Source: Hydrogenibacillus schlegelii
GTDB lineage: Bacteria; Bacillota; Bacilli; Thermicanales; DSM-22653
Assembly (NCBI RefSeq): GCF_001653195.1
Contig: NZ_JXBB01000001.1
Location: 1 to 64,000, forward strand
Length of the DNA: 64,000 nt
Reading direction: 5' to 3'
Under the pieces are notes generated by a model. The model was not told where the DNA came from and did no database searches. It saw nothing but the letters and a program-made list of their open reading frames with translations. Both the position numbers and the translations under genes were made by a program. Of this stretch, positions 28,613 to 39,407 are shown piece by piece (positions within the stretch are counted from its first letter, which is position 1; each line of letters opens with the position of its first letter).

Positions 28613-30180
28613 CCCGTGACCACTCCGGAGTCGGCGGCGCCGAGGGCAGCCGGCCGATCGTCCCCCGCCGCCGGGAGCCGGAGGGTGATCCGGTTCAGCG
28701 CGTCAATGTACGCCTTCGCCGAGGCGATGACGACGTCGTTGTCGACGCCGCGGCCGCGGCTCGTGAGCCCGTGAAAGCGGACCTTGACGTACACTTCCGC
28801 CAGGGCATCCGGGCCGCCGCTCGTCGACTGGATGCGGTAGTCTTCGAGGGCGACCGGCTGACCGACGGCCCGCTCGATCGCCTTGTAGACCGACTCGACG
28901 CTCCCCTCGCCGGTCGCCGACTCGGTCCGGACCTCGCCGGTCGGCAGGCGCAGGACGATCGTCGTCGTCGGGATGACGCCGGAACCGATGGCGCACTGAA
29001 GCGAAAGGAGCTCGTATTTTTCCGCCGGCGCCGCCATGTCGACGAAAAGCGCCAGGACGTCGTCGTCGGTGATTTCTTTTTTCTTCCCGGTGAGGGCCTT
29101 AAAGGCGGCAAACAACCGGTCGAGCTCCTCGTCCGACCGGACGGCGATGCCGAGCTCCTTGAGCTTTTCCCGGAAGGCGTGCCGTCCGGAGTGTTTGCCG
29201 AGGACGATCCGGTTGGACGAAAGCCCGACCATCTCCGGCGACATGATCTCGTACGTCGCCGCATGCTTCAGAACGCCGTCCTGGTGGATGCCGGACTCGT
29301 GGGCGAAGGCGTTGGCGCCGACGATCGCCTTGTTCGGCGGGACGGGGATGCCGGTGAGCTTGCTCACGAGCTTGCTCACCCGGACGGTGTGCTCGGTCCG
29401 GATGCCGGTTTCGGCCCGGTAGTGATCCTGCCGGACCTTGAGCGCGAGGGCGATCTCTTCCAGGGCGGCGTTCCCGGCCCGCTCGCCGATGCCGTTGATC
29501 GTCCCTTCGATCTGGGTCACGCCGGCTTGGATCGCCGCCAGGGAGTTGGCGACGGCCAGACCGAGGTCGTCGTGGCAGTGAGCGGAGAGCTTCACCTTTT
29601 CGATGCCGGGGACCCGCTCGAGGATGTAGCGGAACATGGCCGCATATTCTTGCGGCTGGGTGTAGCCGACGGTGTCGGGGAGGTTGACGACCGTGGCGCC
29701 GGCGCGGATGACTTCGGTGACGATCCGGACGAGAAAATCCCAGTCGCTCCGGGTGGCGTCTTCCGCCGACCATTCGACGTCGGCGGTGTAGCGCTTCGCC
29801 CGTCGAACGCCTTCCACCGCCCGCTCGACGACTTCATCCGGCGTCAGGCGAAGCTTGTATTGCATGTGGATCGGACTCGTAGCGATGAAGACGTGGATGC
29901 GGGGCCCTGCGGCGTTTCGAATCGCCTCCCACGCCCGGTCGATGTCGCCGGGATGAGAGCGGGCCAGGGCGGCGATGCGCACGCCCCGGACGGTTTCGGC
30001 GATTTTTTGGACGGCCTGGAATTCGTCCGGCGACGAAGCGGGAAAGCCCGCTTCGATGATGTCGACGCCGAACTGCTCGAGGGCCCGGGCGATTTCCAGC
30101 TTTTCGTGCAGATGCAGGTTTACCCCGGCGGTCTGTTCACCGTCCCGGAGCGTCGTGTCGAAAATCTCGATTCTCCGCAT
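28609..30180 (-). CDS. leuA: 2-Isopropylmalate synthase
   Basis: A 523-residue enzyme. The TIM barrel starts with [15 protein letters not shown], followed by [17 protein letters not shown] and [16 protein letters not shown] full C-terminal LeuA regulatory domain from about residue 395 makes leucine feedback likely. It condenses 2-oxoisovalerate with acetyl-CoA. The 249-base gap upstream to ilvC contains a palindromic hairpin at 30276-30291 and two GCGGAACGCCG copies 21 bases apart. These could mark RNA processing or an internal promoter, but nothing definite is seen. Confidence 0.96.
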   Translation of the reverse strand: MRRIEIFDTTLRDGEQTAGVNLHLHEKLEIARALEQFGVDIIEAGFPASSPDEFQAVQKIAETVRGVRIAALARSHPGDIDRAWEAIRNAAGPRIHVFIATSPIHMQYKLRLTPDEVVERAVEGVRRAKRYTADVEWSAEDATRSDWDFLVRIVTEVIRAGATVVNLPDTVGYTQPQEYAAMFRYILERVPGIEKVKLSAHCHDDLGLAVANSLAAIQAGVTQIEGTINGIGERAGNAALEEIALALKVRQDHYRAETGIRTEHTVRVSKLVSKLTGIPVPPNKAIVGANAFAHESGIHQDGVLKHAATYEIMSPEMVGLSSNRIVLGKHSGRHAFREKLKELGIAVRSDEELDRLFAAFKALTGKKKEITDDDVLALFVDMAAPAEKYELLSLQCAIGSGVIPTTTIVLRLPTGEVRTESATGEGSVESVYKAIERAVGQPVALEDYRIQSTSGGPDALAEVYVKVRFHGLTSRGRGVDNDVVIASAKAYIDALNRITLRLPAAGDDRPAALGAADSGVVTG

Positions 30181-30429
30181 GGTCTCTCCCCACCCCGCTG
30201 CGTTTGGATCGCGAAGGCGTGCCTAGGCGGCGCGATCCTCCGCGGAACGCCGTGTCGAACGTGCGGAACGCCGCGCCGGCCGAAAGGCCGGATACGGCGG
30301 AGTCCGAAGCGCATGGCCCAGGGGGCGGCACGCGCCGAGGCGGTCCGGACATCGTCCTCGGTCAAAGCGGCCGGCGGCACGATCGGCGTAAGGGCCGCCT
30401 GAGCGGTCGCCCAGGATCCGGAGGCCGCC

Positions 30430-31557
<1,128 letters not shown>

Positions 31558-32079
31558 TTATGCGCCGGTGGCGCTTTTCGCTTCGGCCTCGGCAGAGACG
31601 TCGAGCTCCCGGGCGAAGGCCGTCAGCCCCGTCCGGGCCAGCTCTTTGATGCCGTACGGCCGGAGGAGTTCGATCAGGGCGTCGATCTTTTCGCTGGAGC
31701 CGGTCACCTCGACGGTCACGCTCGCGCGGCCGACGTCGAGGATGCGGGCGCGAAACGGCTGGATGATGTGGTCGATCTCCGCCCGTTCGGCCATCGTGGC
31801 GTTCACGCGGATGAGGGCGAGCTCCCGGGCGACGACGGACCGGTGCGTGAGGTCGACGACCTTGATCACGTCGATCTGCTTGTTGAGCTGCTTTTTCACC
31901 TGCTCCGCCGCCTTCTCGTCCTCGACGTCGAGGACGATCGTCATGCGGGAGAGGCCGGGGCGCTCGCTTTTTCCGACGGTGATGGAGTCGATGTTGTACC
32001 CCCGCCGGAGGAAAAGACCGCTGATGCGGTTTAAGACGCCCGCCTGGTCCCGAACGAGGAGGGAGAGAAGCTGCTTCAC
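31558..32079 (-). CDS. ilvN: Acetolactate synthase regulatory (small) subunit
   Basis: A 173-residue protein with an N-terminal ACT domain ([30 protein letters not shown]) and the C-terminal ALS_SS domain. It confers valine sensitivity on, and activates, the large subunit. The GTG at 32079 overlaps the ilvB stop in GTGA and has AAGGAGG inside the end of ilvB. The last ~10 residues ([11 protein letters not shown]) are an unconserved tail. Confidence 0.95.
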   Translation of the reverse strand: MKQLLSLLVRDQAGVLNRISGLFLRRGYNIDSITVGKSERPGLSRMTIVLDVEDEKAAEQVKKQLNKQIDVIKVVDLTHRSVVARELALIRVNATMAERAEIDHIIQPFRARILDVGRASVTVEVTGSSEKIDALIELLRPYGIKELARTGLTAFARELDVSAEAEAKSATGA

Positions 32080-33869
32080 GGCGCGCCGACCTCCTTTCCG
32101 GCGATGCCGACGGTGCCCGGGCTCCGGATCGCTTCCGCCCCGTCCGGCGGCCGGTCTCCGACGATTTCGTCGAGGGCTTTCCCCGGCGGGATCATCGGAA
32201 AGACGTTTTCGCCGGGGGCGATGCGGCAGTCGATGAGGACCGGCTCGTCGTCGGCGAGGTGCCGCTCGAGGACGGCCCTGAGGTCCGCCTCGGTGGAGAC
32301 GGCGTAACCGGGGATGCCGTACGCCTCGGCGAGCTTGACGTAGTCCGGCTGGAAGGGGAGAAGCGATTCGGAGTAGCGCTTTTCGTAGAAGAGCTCCTGC
32401 CACTGCCGGACCATGCCGAGGGCGAAGTTGTTCAGGATGATGATCTTGACGCCGAGGGCGTACTCCCGAAGGAGCGCGAGTTCCTGCATCGTCATCTGAA
32501 AACCGGCATCGCCGACGACGGCGAGGACCGTCTCGTCCCGGGCGGCGATCTTCGCCCCGATCGCCGCCGGAAAGCCGAAGCCCATCGCGCCGAGGCCGCC
32601 GGAGGTGACCCAGCGGTGGGGTTTTTGAAAACGGTAGTACTGGGCGGTCCACATCTGGTGCTGGCCGACGTCGGTGACGACGATCGCCTCGCCGCGCGTC
32701 ATCTCGCTCAAAAGCTCGACGACCCGCTGGGGTTTCAGCTCGCCGGAGGGAAGGTACCAGAGCGGCCGCTCCCGGGCGACCTGCCGGAGCGCCTCCCGCC
32801 ACGCCGCGGCATCCGGCGGGGCGAGGTCGAGCTCGAGGAGGCGCCGGAGCGCCTCGCCGGCATCGCCGACGATCGGGATCTCCGTCGGAACGATCTTGCC
32901 GATCTCCGCCGGATCGATGTCGATGTGGGCGATCCGGGCCTTCGGGGCGAAGCGGGCGGGATTGCCGGTCAGCCGGTCGTCGAAGCGGGCGCCGAAGTTG
33001 ATCAGAAGGTCGCATTCCTGAAGCGCGTAGTTCGCCACCGCCGTCCCGTGCATGCCGCCCATGCCGAGATAAAGGGGATGGTTCGCCGGGATGGCGCCGA
33101 TGCCGAGGAGCGTCGTGACGACGGGGATGCCGAGGCGCTCGGCGAAGGAGACGAGGGCGTCGCCGGCCCGGGCGTGAAGGACGCCGGCGCCGGCGAGGAT
33201 GAGCGGCCGGCGGGACCGGGCGATGGCGGCGGCGAGCTTCTGAAGCTGGAGGGCGTTCGGCACGACCGTCGGCTGGTAGCCGGGAAGATCAAGCGCCCGC
33301 GGCCGGACGTACGGCGCCGTGCGGGCGGTCACGTCTTTGGGCAGATCGATGAGCACCGGCCCCGGCCGGCCGGTGGTGGCGATGTGAAAGGCCTCCTGGA
33401 CGATCCGCGGAAGGTCCTTCGGGTCCCGCACCTGGTAGTTGTACTTCGTCACGGGCATCGACATGCTGAAGATCGGCGCCTCCTGGAAGGCGTCGGTGCC
33501 CATGACGTTGGTTCCCACCTGGCCGGCGATGACGACGACCGGGAGCGAGTCGATCATCGCGTCGGTGAGACCGGTCATGATGTTCGTCGCGCCGGGACCA
33601 GAGGTGACCAGGACGACGCCGGGCCGACCGGTCACCCGGGCGTACCCTTCGGCGGCGTGGATCGCCCCCTGCTCATGGCGGGTGAGGATGTGGGCGATGC
33701 CCGCGTCGTACAGCGCGTCGTAGACGTTCAGCACGGCGCCGCCCGGGTAACCGAAGAGGACGTCGACGCCTTCGTCTTTGAGCGCCTGGACGAGGATCTC
33801 GGCGCCCGTCATTTCGGATTGGGCCCCGGCGCCTTCCGGCTCGATCGGTTCGGTGGCCGTCTTCGCCAT
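32076..33869 (-). CDS. ilvB: Acetolactate synthase catalytic subunit
   Basis: A 597-residue ThDP enzyme. It has the N-terminal PYR domain with [15 protein letters not shown] and the catalytic Glu in [15 protein letters not shown], a central FAD-binding domain, and the C-terminal ThDP motif [12 protein letters not shown] ending in NN. The ATG at 33869 behind GGAAAGGAG fits family length. The open frame continues far upstream, but that part is not conserved and overlaps ilvD. The enzyme makes acetolactate or acetohydroxybutyrate with IlvN. Confidence 0.96.
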   Translation of the reverse strand: MAKTATEPIEPEGAGAQSEMTGAEILVQALKDEGVDVLFGYPGGAVLNVYDALYDAGIAHILTRHEQGAIHAAEGYARVTGRPGVVLVTSGPGATNIMTGLTDAMIDSLPVVVIAGQVGTNVMGTDAFQEAPIFSMSMPVTKYNYQVRDPKDLPRIVQEAFHIATTGRPGPVLIDLPKDVTARTAPYVRPRALDLPGYQPTVVPNALQLQKLAAAIARSRRPLILAGAGVLHARAGDALVSFAERLGIPVVTTLLGIGAIPANHPLYLGMGGMHGTAVANYALQECDLLINFGARFDDRLTGNPARFAPKARIAHIDIDPAEIGKIVPTEIPIVGDAGEALRRLLELDLAPPDAAAWREALRQVARERPLWYLPSGELKPQRVVELLSEMTRGEAIVVTDVGQHQMWTAQYYRFQKPHRWVTSGGLGAMGFGFPAAIGAKIAARDETVLAVVGDAGFQMTMQELALLREYALGVKIIILNNFALGMVRQWQELFYEKRYSESLLPFQPDYVKLAEAYGIPGYAVSTEADLRAVLERHLADDEPVLIDCRIAPGENVFPMIPPGKALDEIVGDRPPDGAEAIRSPGTVGIAGKEVGAP

Positions 33870-34081
33870 CGCCACGTCTCTCCTTTCCGGTCTCCTATCT
33901 TCCTTCGCGTCATGAACGGGTCGTCGTTGTCTTTGTCTTTGGAAGCGGCGACGCGGCCGCCGCGGTCGACCGTTCTTGCCGGTTTCTCTCCACTCTCTTC
34001 TCCCGGGTTTTTCTCTCGTTTGATCCTCCCCTCGTCCGCGTTTCGCCGGGGTTCCGGCCGTAAGGCTCGGCGATCGGGGCC

Positions 34082-35755
34082 TCAGCGGACTTTCATGATC
34101 CCGCCGGTGTTCGCAGACGTGACGAGGGCGGCGTAGCGGGCGAGGTAGCCTTTCGTCACCTTCGGCGGCGGCGGGACGAACGCCGATCGGCGGGCGGCAA
34201 GGACGGCGTCGTCGACGAGGAGCGTGATCGTCCGGGCATCGAGGTCGATGTCGATCCAGTCGCCGTCTTCGACGAGGGCGATCGGGCCCCCTTCCGCCGC
34301 CTCCGGGGAGATGTGGCCGACGGCGATGCCGCGGGTGGCGCCGGAGAAACGGCCGTCGGTGATGAGGGCGACCTTCGTCCCGAGCCCCCGGCCGACGATC
34401 GCCGACGTCGGGGCGAGCATCTCCGGCATGCCGGGGCCGCCCTTCGGTCCTTCGTAGCGGATGACGACGACGTGTCCTTCCTGAACCCGCCCCGAATGGA
34501 TCCCCTCCAGCGCCTCGTCCTGGGAGTTGAACACGATCGCCCGACCCCGGAAGCGCCGGATCGACGGGTCGACGGCCCCGACCTTGATCACCGCCCCGTC
34601 CGGAGCGAGGTTGCCGAAGAGGATGGCGAGCCCTCCTCTCGGGCTGTAGGCCCGCTCGACGGGACGGATGACGTCCGGGTTCACGATCTCGGCGTCCGCC
34701 ACCTCCTCGGCGATCGTCCGTCCGGTGATCGTCCGCCGGTCGCCGTGGACGGCGCCGACCTTGAGGAGCTCTTTGACGATCGCCCGGACGCCGCCGGCCC
34801 GGCCGACGTCTTCGATCGAATAGCGGGAGGCGGGGCTCACCTTCGCGAGATACGGCACCCGATCGGCGACGGCGTTGATCCGCTCGAGGTCGTAGGGGAT
34901 CTCCGCCTCGTGGGCGACGGCGAGGATGTGGAGGACGGTGTTCGTCGAGCCGCCCATCGCCATGTCCAGGGCGAAGGCGTCGTCGATCGCCTCCGGCGTG
35001 ATGATGTCCCGGGGCCGAATGTCCTCCCGGATGAGGCGCATGAGCGCCTGCACCGCCTGGCGGATGAGGGCCCGGCGGCCTTCGGTGTCGGTGGCGAGGA
35101 CCGTGCCGTTCCCGAAGGGGGCCATGCCGAGGATCTCGAGGATCGTGTTCATCGAGTTGGCGGTGAACATGCCGGAACAAGAGCCGCAGGACGGACAGGC
35201 GTGCTGCTCGAGGTCGTTGAGCTCATCATCGGTGATCTTCCCCGCATGGTAGCTGCCGACGGCCTCGAAGACGTCGACGAGGGAGAGGTTTTCGCCGGTC
35301 TTCGATTTGCCGGCCTCCATCGGACCGCCGGTGACGAACACCGACGGGACGTTGGTTCGGACGGCGGCCATGAGCATGCCGGGGGTGATTTTGTCGCAGT
35401 TCGGGATGTAAAAGACGCCGTCGAACCAGTGGGCGTTGATCACCGTCTCGGCGCTGTCGGCGATGAGCTCCCGGCTGGGGAGGGAGTACCGCATGCCGAT
35501 GTGGCCCATCGCGATGCCGTCGTCGACGCCGATCGTGTTGAACTCGAACGGGATGCCGCCGGCGGCGCGGATCTCTTCTTTGACGATGGCGGCAAATTCC
35601 CGGAGATGGACATGACCGGGGATGATGTCGATGTACGAGTTCGCGACGCCGATGAACGGTTTGTCGAGGTCCTGGGGGCGGACGACGCCGGTGGCGTAGA
35701 GGAGGCTCCGGTGCGGCGCCCGATCGATCCCCTTTTTGATCATATCGCTCCGCAC
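34082..35755 (-). CDS. ilvD: Dihydroxy-acid dehydratase
   Basis: A 557-residue IlvD/Edd enzyme. Iron-sulfur ligands lie in [12 protein letters not shown] and [19 protein letters not shown], and [15 protein letters not shown] is also present. The GTG at 35755 is chosen because [19 protein letters not shown] aligns with the normal N-terminus and GAAGGTGAT precedes it. The enzyme forms 2-oxoisovalerate and 2-oxo-3-methylvalerate. It lies 161 bases after ilvE and 212 bases before ilvB. Neither gap shows a clear signal. Confidence 0.95.
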   Translation of the reverse strand: MRSDMIKKGIDRAPHRSLLYATGVVRPQDLDKPFIGVANSYIDIIPGHVHLREFAAIVKEEIRAAGGIPFEFNTIGVDDGIAMGHIGMRYSLPSRELIADSAETVINAHWFDGVFYIPNCDKITPGMLMAAVRTNVPSVFVTGGPMEAGKSKTGENLSLVDVFEAVGSYHAGKITDDELNDLEQHACPSCGSCSGMFTANSMNTILEILGMAPFGNGTVLATDTEGRRALIRQAVQALMRLIREDIRPRDIITPEAIDDAFALDMAMGGSTNTVLHILAVAHEAEIPYDLERINAVADRVPYLAKVSPASRYSIEDVGRAGGVRAIVKELLKVGAVHGDRRTITGRTIAEEVADAEIVNPDVIRPVERAYSPRGGLAILFGNLAPDGAVIKVGAVDPSIRRFRGRAIVFNSQDEALEGIHSGRVQEGHVVVIRYEGPKGGPGMPEMLAPTSAIVGRGLGTKVALITDGRFSGATRGIAVGHISPEAAEGGPIALVEDGDWIDIDLDARTITLLVDDAVLAARRSAFVPPPPKVTKGYLARYAALVTSANTGGIMKVR

Positions 35756-35916
35756 GCCATCACCTTCGTTTCGCACTTTGGCCGAACGGTCGGGCTCGGA
35801 GTCACAGACGACGGGCCGTCCGAGGCTTTGGCCCGGACGGCTGCACGGATGAGCGGCCGGCCGGAAGGCCGAAAGGCCCTCCATCCTCGCCGCCCGTCGG
35901 AAAGCCGGAGGGCGCC

Positions 35917-36822
35917 TCAGCCGACGCGGTCTTCGACCGCCGGGGAGATCTTCGTGCCGTCGGTCACCGCCAGGCGCCGGAACGCCTCGAGGAGGCGAAG
36001 GGTCATCGCGCCGGGGCGACCGTCGCCGATCGTGCGGCCGTCGACGGCGACGACGGGGACGATCTCCGCCGCCGTGCCGGTGAGGAAAACTTCGTCGGCG
36101 GTGTAGACATCGTGAAGGGTCAGGACGTCCTCCCGGACGGGAATGCCGTCTTCCGCGGCGATCTCCATGACCGCCTGACGGGTGATGCCCTTCAGAATGC
36201 CGACGTACGGCGGCGGCGTGATGAGCGCACCGTGTTTCACGATGAAAATGTTTTCGCCGGTCGCTTCGGTGACGTAGCCGTCGGCGTTCAGCATGAGGCC
36301 TTCGTCGGCGCCGGCATTTTTCGCCTCGAGCTTGGCGAGGATGTTGTTCAGGTAGTTGAGCGATTTGATGGCCGGCGAGAGAACGTCGCTCCGGTTCCGG
36401 CGGGTGCTTACGGTCACCAGGCGGATGCCCCGTTCATACAATTCTTTCGGATAGAGCGCCAGCGACTCGGCGATGACGATGACGTTGGCCCGGGGACAGC
36501 GGGCCGGATCGAGCCCGAGGTCGCCGGCGCCGCGGCTTACGACGATGCGGATGTAGGCCGAATGCAGCCGGTTTTTTCGGAGCGTCTCGAGGACGATCTC
36601 CTCCATCTCCGCCGGGGAATACGGGATCTCGAGCAGGATCGCCTTCGCGGAGTCGTACAGCCGGTCGATGTGGGGCTTCAGGCGAAAAACGTTCCCGTCG
36701 TAGGCGCGGATGCCTTCGAAGACGCCGTCGCCGTAGAGAAGGCCGTGATCGTACACCGAGACGACGGCCGCCTCCTTCGGGACGAAAGCGCCGTTGAGAA
36801 AGATCAGCTGACCCGGATTCAC
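35917..36822 (-). CDS. ilvE: Branched-chain amino acid aminotransferase
   Basis: A 301-residue fold-type IV PLP enzyme with the N-terminal [20 protein letters not shown], the [14 protein letters not shown] block, the catalytic lysine in [16 protein letters not shown] and the [10 protein letters not shown] loop. The GTG at 36822 follows AAAGGAGG with 7-base spacing. It opens the nine-gene operon ilvE-ilvD-ilvB-ilvN-ilvC-leuA-leuB-leuC-leuD, which supplies all enzymes from pyruvate to valine and leucine. The operon is preceded by a long leader with an intrinsic terminator. Confidence 0.95.
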   Translation of the reverse strand: MNPGQLIFLNGAFVPKEAAVVSVYDHGLLYGDGVFEGIRAYDGNVFRLKPHIDRLYDSAKAILLEIPYSPAEMEEIVLETLRKNRLHSAYIRIVVSRGAGDLGLDPARCPRANVIVIAESLALYPKELYERGIRLVTVSTRRNRSDVLSPAIKSLNYLNNILAKLEAKNAGADEGLMLNADGYVTEATGENIFIVKHGALITPPPYVGILKGITRQAVMEIAAEDGIPVREDVLTLHDVYTADEVFLTGTAAEIVPVVAVDGRTIGDGRPGAMTLRLLEAFRRLAVTDGTKISPAVEDRVG

Positions 36823-37265
36823 GGCAATGCCTCCTTTGCTTCCCCCGCGCTCCGGCCCCGCCAAAAGCCCGACCGGTGCCGCATCGCCGAAGCGGCCGCA
36901 CCACGCCGCCCGCCGCTTAACGTCGTCCGCCGTTCGGCGCTTTAACGCCGGGGCGCTTCCGGCATCCCCCGGTGCGCCTAAAGAAAAAAGCCCCGGAAAG
37001 CCTGCGACGTTCGGCAGAACTTTCCGCCGGGGCTTTTATCCCCACGGTGTACGGCCCGCCGGGCCGCCGGAATCGCTCGGTCCAGACCCGCCGCACGCCG
37101 TTTGCCCGCCCGAAGGGCCGGCCCGCCGGGACCGACCATGAAAAAGATAGTGAAAGACATTCGCAAACGCCGTCCGGCGGCGGAACCCTAGATTCCCTTC
37201 TGCACCTTGCGATCGGTCGCTTTGCGGTTGTCCGGTCGCCGAGGGGGGAGGGGTGTTTGTCGAAT
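36823..37265 (-). other. Leader region of the ilv-leu operon
   Basis: About 440 bases separate the predicted start near 37260 from ilvE, with no conserved gene. The leader contains an intrinsic terminator at 36984-37037 and therefore looks like an attenuation region. I searched it for the T-box core (GGGTGGNACCGCG) and for leader peptides with runs of Leu, Val or Ile codons and found neither. A 60-codon frame from 37160 ends in the terminator U-tract but has no ribosome-binding site. The controlling signal is unknown. Confidence 0.55.
36984..37037 (-). terminator. Intrinsic terminator/attenuator in the ilv-leu leader
   Basis: On the minus strand AAAAGCCCCGG and GGAAAG pair with CTTTCC and GGGGCTTTTTT, with a 3-base bulge and a ~20-base loop, followed by T6CT3. 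It points toward ilvE, 160 bases ahead of the start codon and ~230 bases after the predicted promoter. It would stop the operon transcript unless relieved. Confidence 0.8.
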
Positions 37266-37294
37266 ATTCTAATGCCGCCGGCCTGGAAAAGCAA
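37266..37294 (-). promoter_or_regulatory. Sigma-A promoter of the ilv-leu operon
   Basis: Minus strand TTGCTT, 17 bases, TAGAAT, upstream of the attenuator. Predicted start near 37260. Confidence 0.65.
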
Positions 37295-37671
37295 CTCCCA
37301 TCCGCCTTTGATTTTCATGTTTTTCAAGCACTCGAAAAACCAGAAACCGCTTTCATGCACATGGAAACTGGGTTTCATCCGTTTTTGACAAATTTGTGAC
37401 AAGGCGGGCCAAAAAAGCGCCCGGCGGTTCCGTCCGGCGAGCGACGGATCCGCCGGGCGAAAAACCCTTCAGGGGGTGCGCTCCGTCGGGCGGCGCGCTC
37501 GAGGATCTTAACCCCCCGGCCGAACCGCCGGAAGACGGGCCGTCCCGTCCGGCAAGGCGCCCGACTTTCCCGGCTGAAGCGACGGTCTTTCGTCAACGGG
37601 CTCGGCCGGTCAGGCGAAGCGACGGTCGTGCCCGAAGCGGCGGTCGATCCGCCGGCCACGACGACCGGACC
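37295..37671. other. Intergenic stretch without a supported gene
   Basis: These 377 bases lie between the ilv-leu promoter and the end of the phospholipase D-like gene. The part near 37310-37400 is AT-richer than its surroundings, and TTTGTGACAA/TTTTTGACAAA-like segments lie at 37382-37402. I see no conserved coding frame, no RNA gene and no clear terminator. Confidence 0.5.
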
Positions 37672-38262
37672 TTACGGGCGAAACGGCCGGAACGCTTCCC
37701 GATCGTTCCAAAGGCGATCGAATTCCCGGGCCATGTGCCGTACGGCCTCCGGGTCGGACAGGAGGACGACGATCTCGTCGTTCTGGGTGCTGGCGGCCTT
37801 CGTATAGTTGAACGAGCCGACGGCGGCCCGCCGGCCGTCGGCGATGGCGAGCTTGAGGTGCATCAGGCCGCTGTGTTCGTTCACCTTGACCGGGATGTCG
37901 TCGGAAAGAAGCGCCCGGACGGCGGCGTTCTGGGCTTTTCCCTGTACCTGTTCGGCATCGGTGATGACGCGAACGGCGACGCCGCGGGCCTTCGCCCGTC
38001 TGATCGCCTGAACGATGCCGTCGTGGGTGAGCGAGTAGACGGCCACATCGAGCGTTTTTTCCGCTCCGTCGATGAGGCCGATCACCGCCCGCTCCGGATG
38101 CTCTCCGGCCCGAGTAAAATAGACGCCGTCTGCCTTCGGCAAAAACGCCGGCACCGCCGGCGCCGACGCGATGCCGGCGAGGTAGGAAAAAATCGCCACG
38201 ACGGCGCCCAGGGCGATGCCGAGGCCGCGCCGCCGGGCGCCGGAGGAACGCCTTCTGGCCAC
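37672..38262 (-). CDS. Phospholipase D-like (single HKD) membrane-anchored or exported nuclease
   Basis: A 196-residue protein. An N-terminal basic stretch and hydrophobic segment (about 14-38) suggest a signal anchor. The PLD-like domain includes VAVYSLTHDGIVQAIRRAKARGV and one complete HKD motif, HLKLAIAD followed by GSFNYTKAASTQNDE. Length and single motif match the Nuc/Zuc group of secreted endonucleases that dimerise to form one active site. Lipid hydrolysis is a less likely alternative. The GTG start follows AAGGAGCG. Direct repeats and a palindrome lie just upstream. Confidence 0.85.
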   Translation of the reverse strand: MARRRSSGARRRGLGIALGAVVAIFSYLAGIASAPAVPAFLPKADGVYFTRAGEHPERAVIGLIDGAEKTLDVAVYSLTHDGIVQAIRRAKARGVAVRVITDAEQVQGKAQNAAVRALLSDDIPVKVNEHSGLMHLKLAIADGRRAAVGSFNYTKAASTQNDEIVVLLSDPEAVRHMAREFDRLWNDREAFRPFRP

Positions 38263-38284
38263 CTGGCTCGCTCCTTCATGCCGT

Positions 38285-38330
38285 TGTCTGTGCGCTTGTT
38301 CGATGAGCCCGTGTCTGTGCGCTTGTTCGA
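38285..38330. repeat. Direct 19-bp repeat upstream of the PLD-like gene
   Basis: TGTCTGTGCGCTTGTTCGA occurs at 38285-38303 and again at 38312-38330, a 27-bp period. The pair starts ~20 bases upstream of the gene start, just beyond its ribosome-binding site. It could be an operator or a slipped duplication. Confidence 0.6.
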
Positions 38331-38384
38331 CGCCGCCCTGCCCGTCGCCATCCCTCGGGACAGCCTTTTCCCGGCTGCGCGGAC

Positions 38385-38398
38385 CTCGTTCGAACGAG
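38385..38398. promoter_or_regulatory. 14-bp perfect palindrome
   Basis: CTCGTTCGAACGAG is fully self-complementary and lies in the gap between mobA and the PLD-like gene, ~120 bases upstream of the latter. A dimeric repressor site is possible; no factor is known. Confidence 0.35.
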
Positions 38399-38487
38399 TC
38401 GGCGCGCGGCTCAGCCTATTTCATGCAGCATTTTTCATGCAGGAACGCTCCCCGAAGCGCATCGCACCCCCGAACGGCCGCCTCCGA

Positions 38488-39120
38488 TCAGGGAAGATCG
38501 CCGATCTCCCAAACCGTCCGGGCGGCGGCGTAGTCTTCCAGCGTGTTCACGTTCGTGAAAGCCCGGAGGAGCGTCGGCTCGTCGACGGCGAAAAAGTCCG
38601 CACCGACGACGGCATGCCGGAGCGTCGCGGCCGCCCGGACAACCGACCGTTCGCCGGCGGCGAGGCGCGCCGAAAGCTTCGGCCCGGCCGCGCGGGCGTA
38701 GGCGGCAAAGAGGGGATGCAGCCGCCCGCCGGCGCGCGGAAGGAGCGCCTCCACGTTCCGCCGGATCACTTCCGCCGCGAGCTTCACCCCGAACGCCGGC
38801 GGGGCGAGCGGCAGGTCGACGGCGACGGCCAGGACGACCGGGGCGCGGGCCGCCTCGAGGCAGGCGACGAGGCCGGCGAGCGGGCCGCCGTCGGGGAGGG
38901 GATCGACGACGAGCGGAACGCCGAGGTGTCGAAACGGCTTCGGGTCCCGGATCGAAAGAAAAAGCTCCGGAAAGGCCGCCCCAAACCGCTCGATCAGCCG
39001 CTCGATCGCCGGCCGGCCCCCGATCGGCAAAAACGCCTTGTCCCGCCCCATTCGGGTCGATCGACCTCCGGCGAGGATGCACGCCGCCCGCCCGCTCCCG
39101 GCCGGCTCCCGGTTCGCCAT
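38488..39120 (-). CDS. mobA: Molybdenum cofactor guanylyltransferase
   Basis: A 210-residue nucleotidyltransferase with the signature ILAGGRSTRMGRDKAFLPIGGRP, a metal-binding Asp in AVAVDLPLAPP, and the C-terminal FTNVNTLEDYAAA. It attaches GMP to molybdopterin, making the guanine dinucleotide form. The ATG at 39120 behind GGGGGAGGG is chosen over upstream starts. The gene has its own extended -10 promoter. The partner genes mobB and moeA lie at the far end of the window. Confidence 0.92.
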   Translation of the reverse strand: MANREPAGSGRAACILAGGRSTRMGRDKAFLPIGGRPAIERLIERFGAAFPELFLSIRDPKPFRHLGVPLVVDPLPDGGPLAGLVACLEAARAPVVLAVAVDLPLAPPAFGVKLAAEVIRRNVEALLPRAGGRLHPLFAAYARAAGPKLSARLAAGERSVVRAAATLRHAVVGADFFAVDEPTLLRAFTNVNTLEDYAAARTVWEIGDLP

Positions 39121-39145
39121 CGCCCTCCCCCTTTCGCCGGTGGCC

Positions 39146-39154
39146 ATTATAGCA
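39146..39154 (-). promoter_or_regulatory. Extended -10 promoter of mobA
   Basis: Minus strand TGCTATAAT, a perfect -10 with the TGn extension and no recognisable -35. The leader would be only ~20 bases long. Confidence 0.6.
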
Positions 39155-39255
39155 CAAAACGACGGGCGCGGGCCGCCCGTCGTCGCATTTCGGAGACCGG
39201 TACCGCTGACGCCCTTCGGATACCGGCGCCCATCGGGTCGGAAACGGCGCCGTCC

Positions 39256-39360
39256 TCAGGACGGTTGCCCCTCCAGGCCGAACGTCCGGCGGAGCGTCCC
39301 TTTGTCGATTTTCCCGACGTGTATCAGCGACAAGGCATCGACCGTCGGAAAGGCATCCGG
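39256..39360 (-). pseudogene. Possible 3' remnant of an acyl-CoA ligase gene
   Basis: The last ~34 codons of an open minus-strand frame end with LSLIHVGKIDKGTLRRTFGL. This resembles the C-terminal catalytic-lysine motif of acyl-CoA ligases (VGKIDKxxLR). The preceding sequence in this frame lies inside the GT2 gene in another frame and is not ligase-like. The match is short, so chance in a GC-rich frame cannot be excluded. Confidence 0.35.
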
Positions 39361-39407
39361 AACCGAAGTTCCCGGGGCAGCCGAGGTCCGCCGGGATATC
39401 GGCCGGC

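Noticed and set aside
30276-30291. Hairpin CCGGCC-GAAA-GGCCGG as a terminator before leuA
   Set aside because: No U-tract on either strand and the gene order continues as one operon.
33870-35180. N-terminal extension of the ilvB frame
   Set aside because: The extension overlaps ilvD and is Arg/Gly/Pro-rich without conservation. ATG 33869 has a good site and gives normal length.
36978-37160. 60-codon leader peptide gene MSFTIFF... ending in the terminator
   Set aside because: No ribosome-binding site and no run of Leu, Val or Ile codons.
36823-37260. T-box riboswitch in the ilv-leu leader
   Set aside because: The core sequence GGGTGGNACCGCG is absent; the nearest look-alikes (AGGGTTCCGCC, TCTGGACCGAG) do not allow tRNA CCA pairing.
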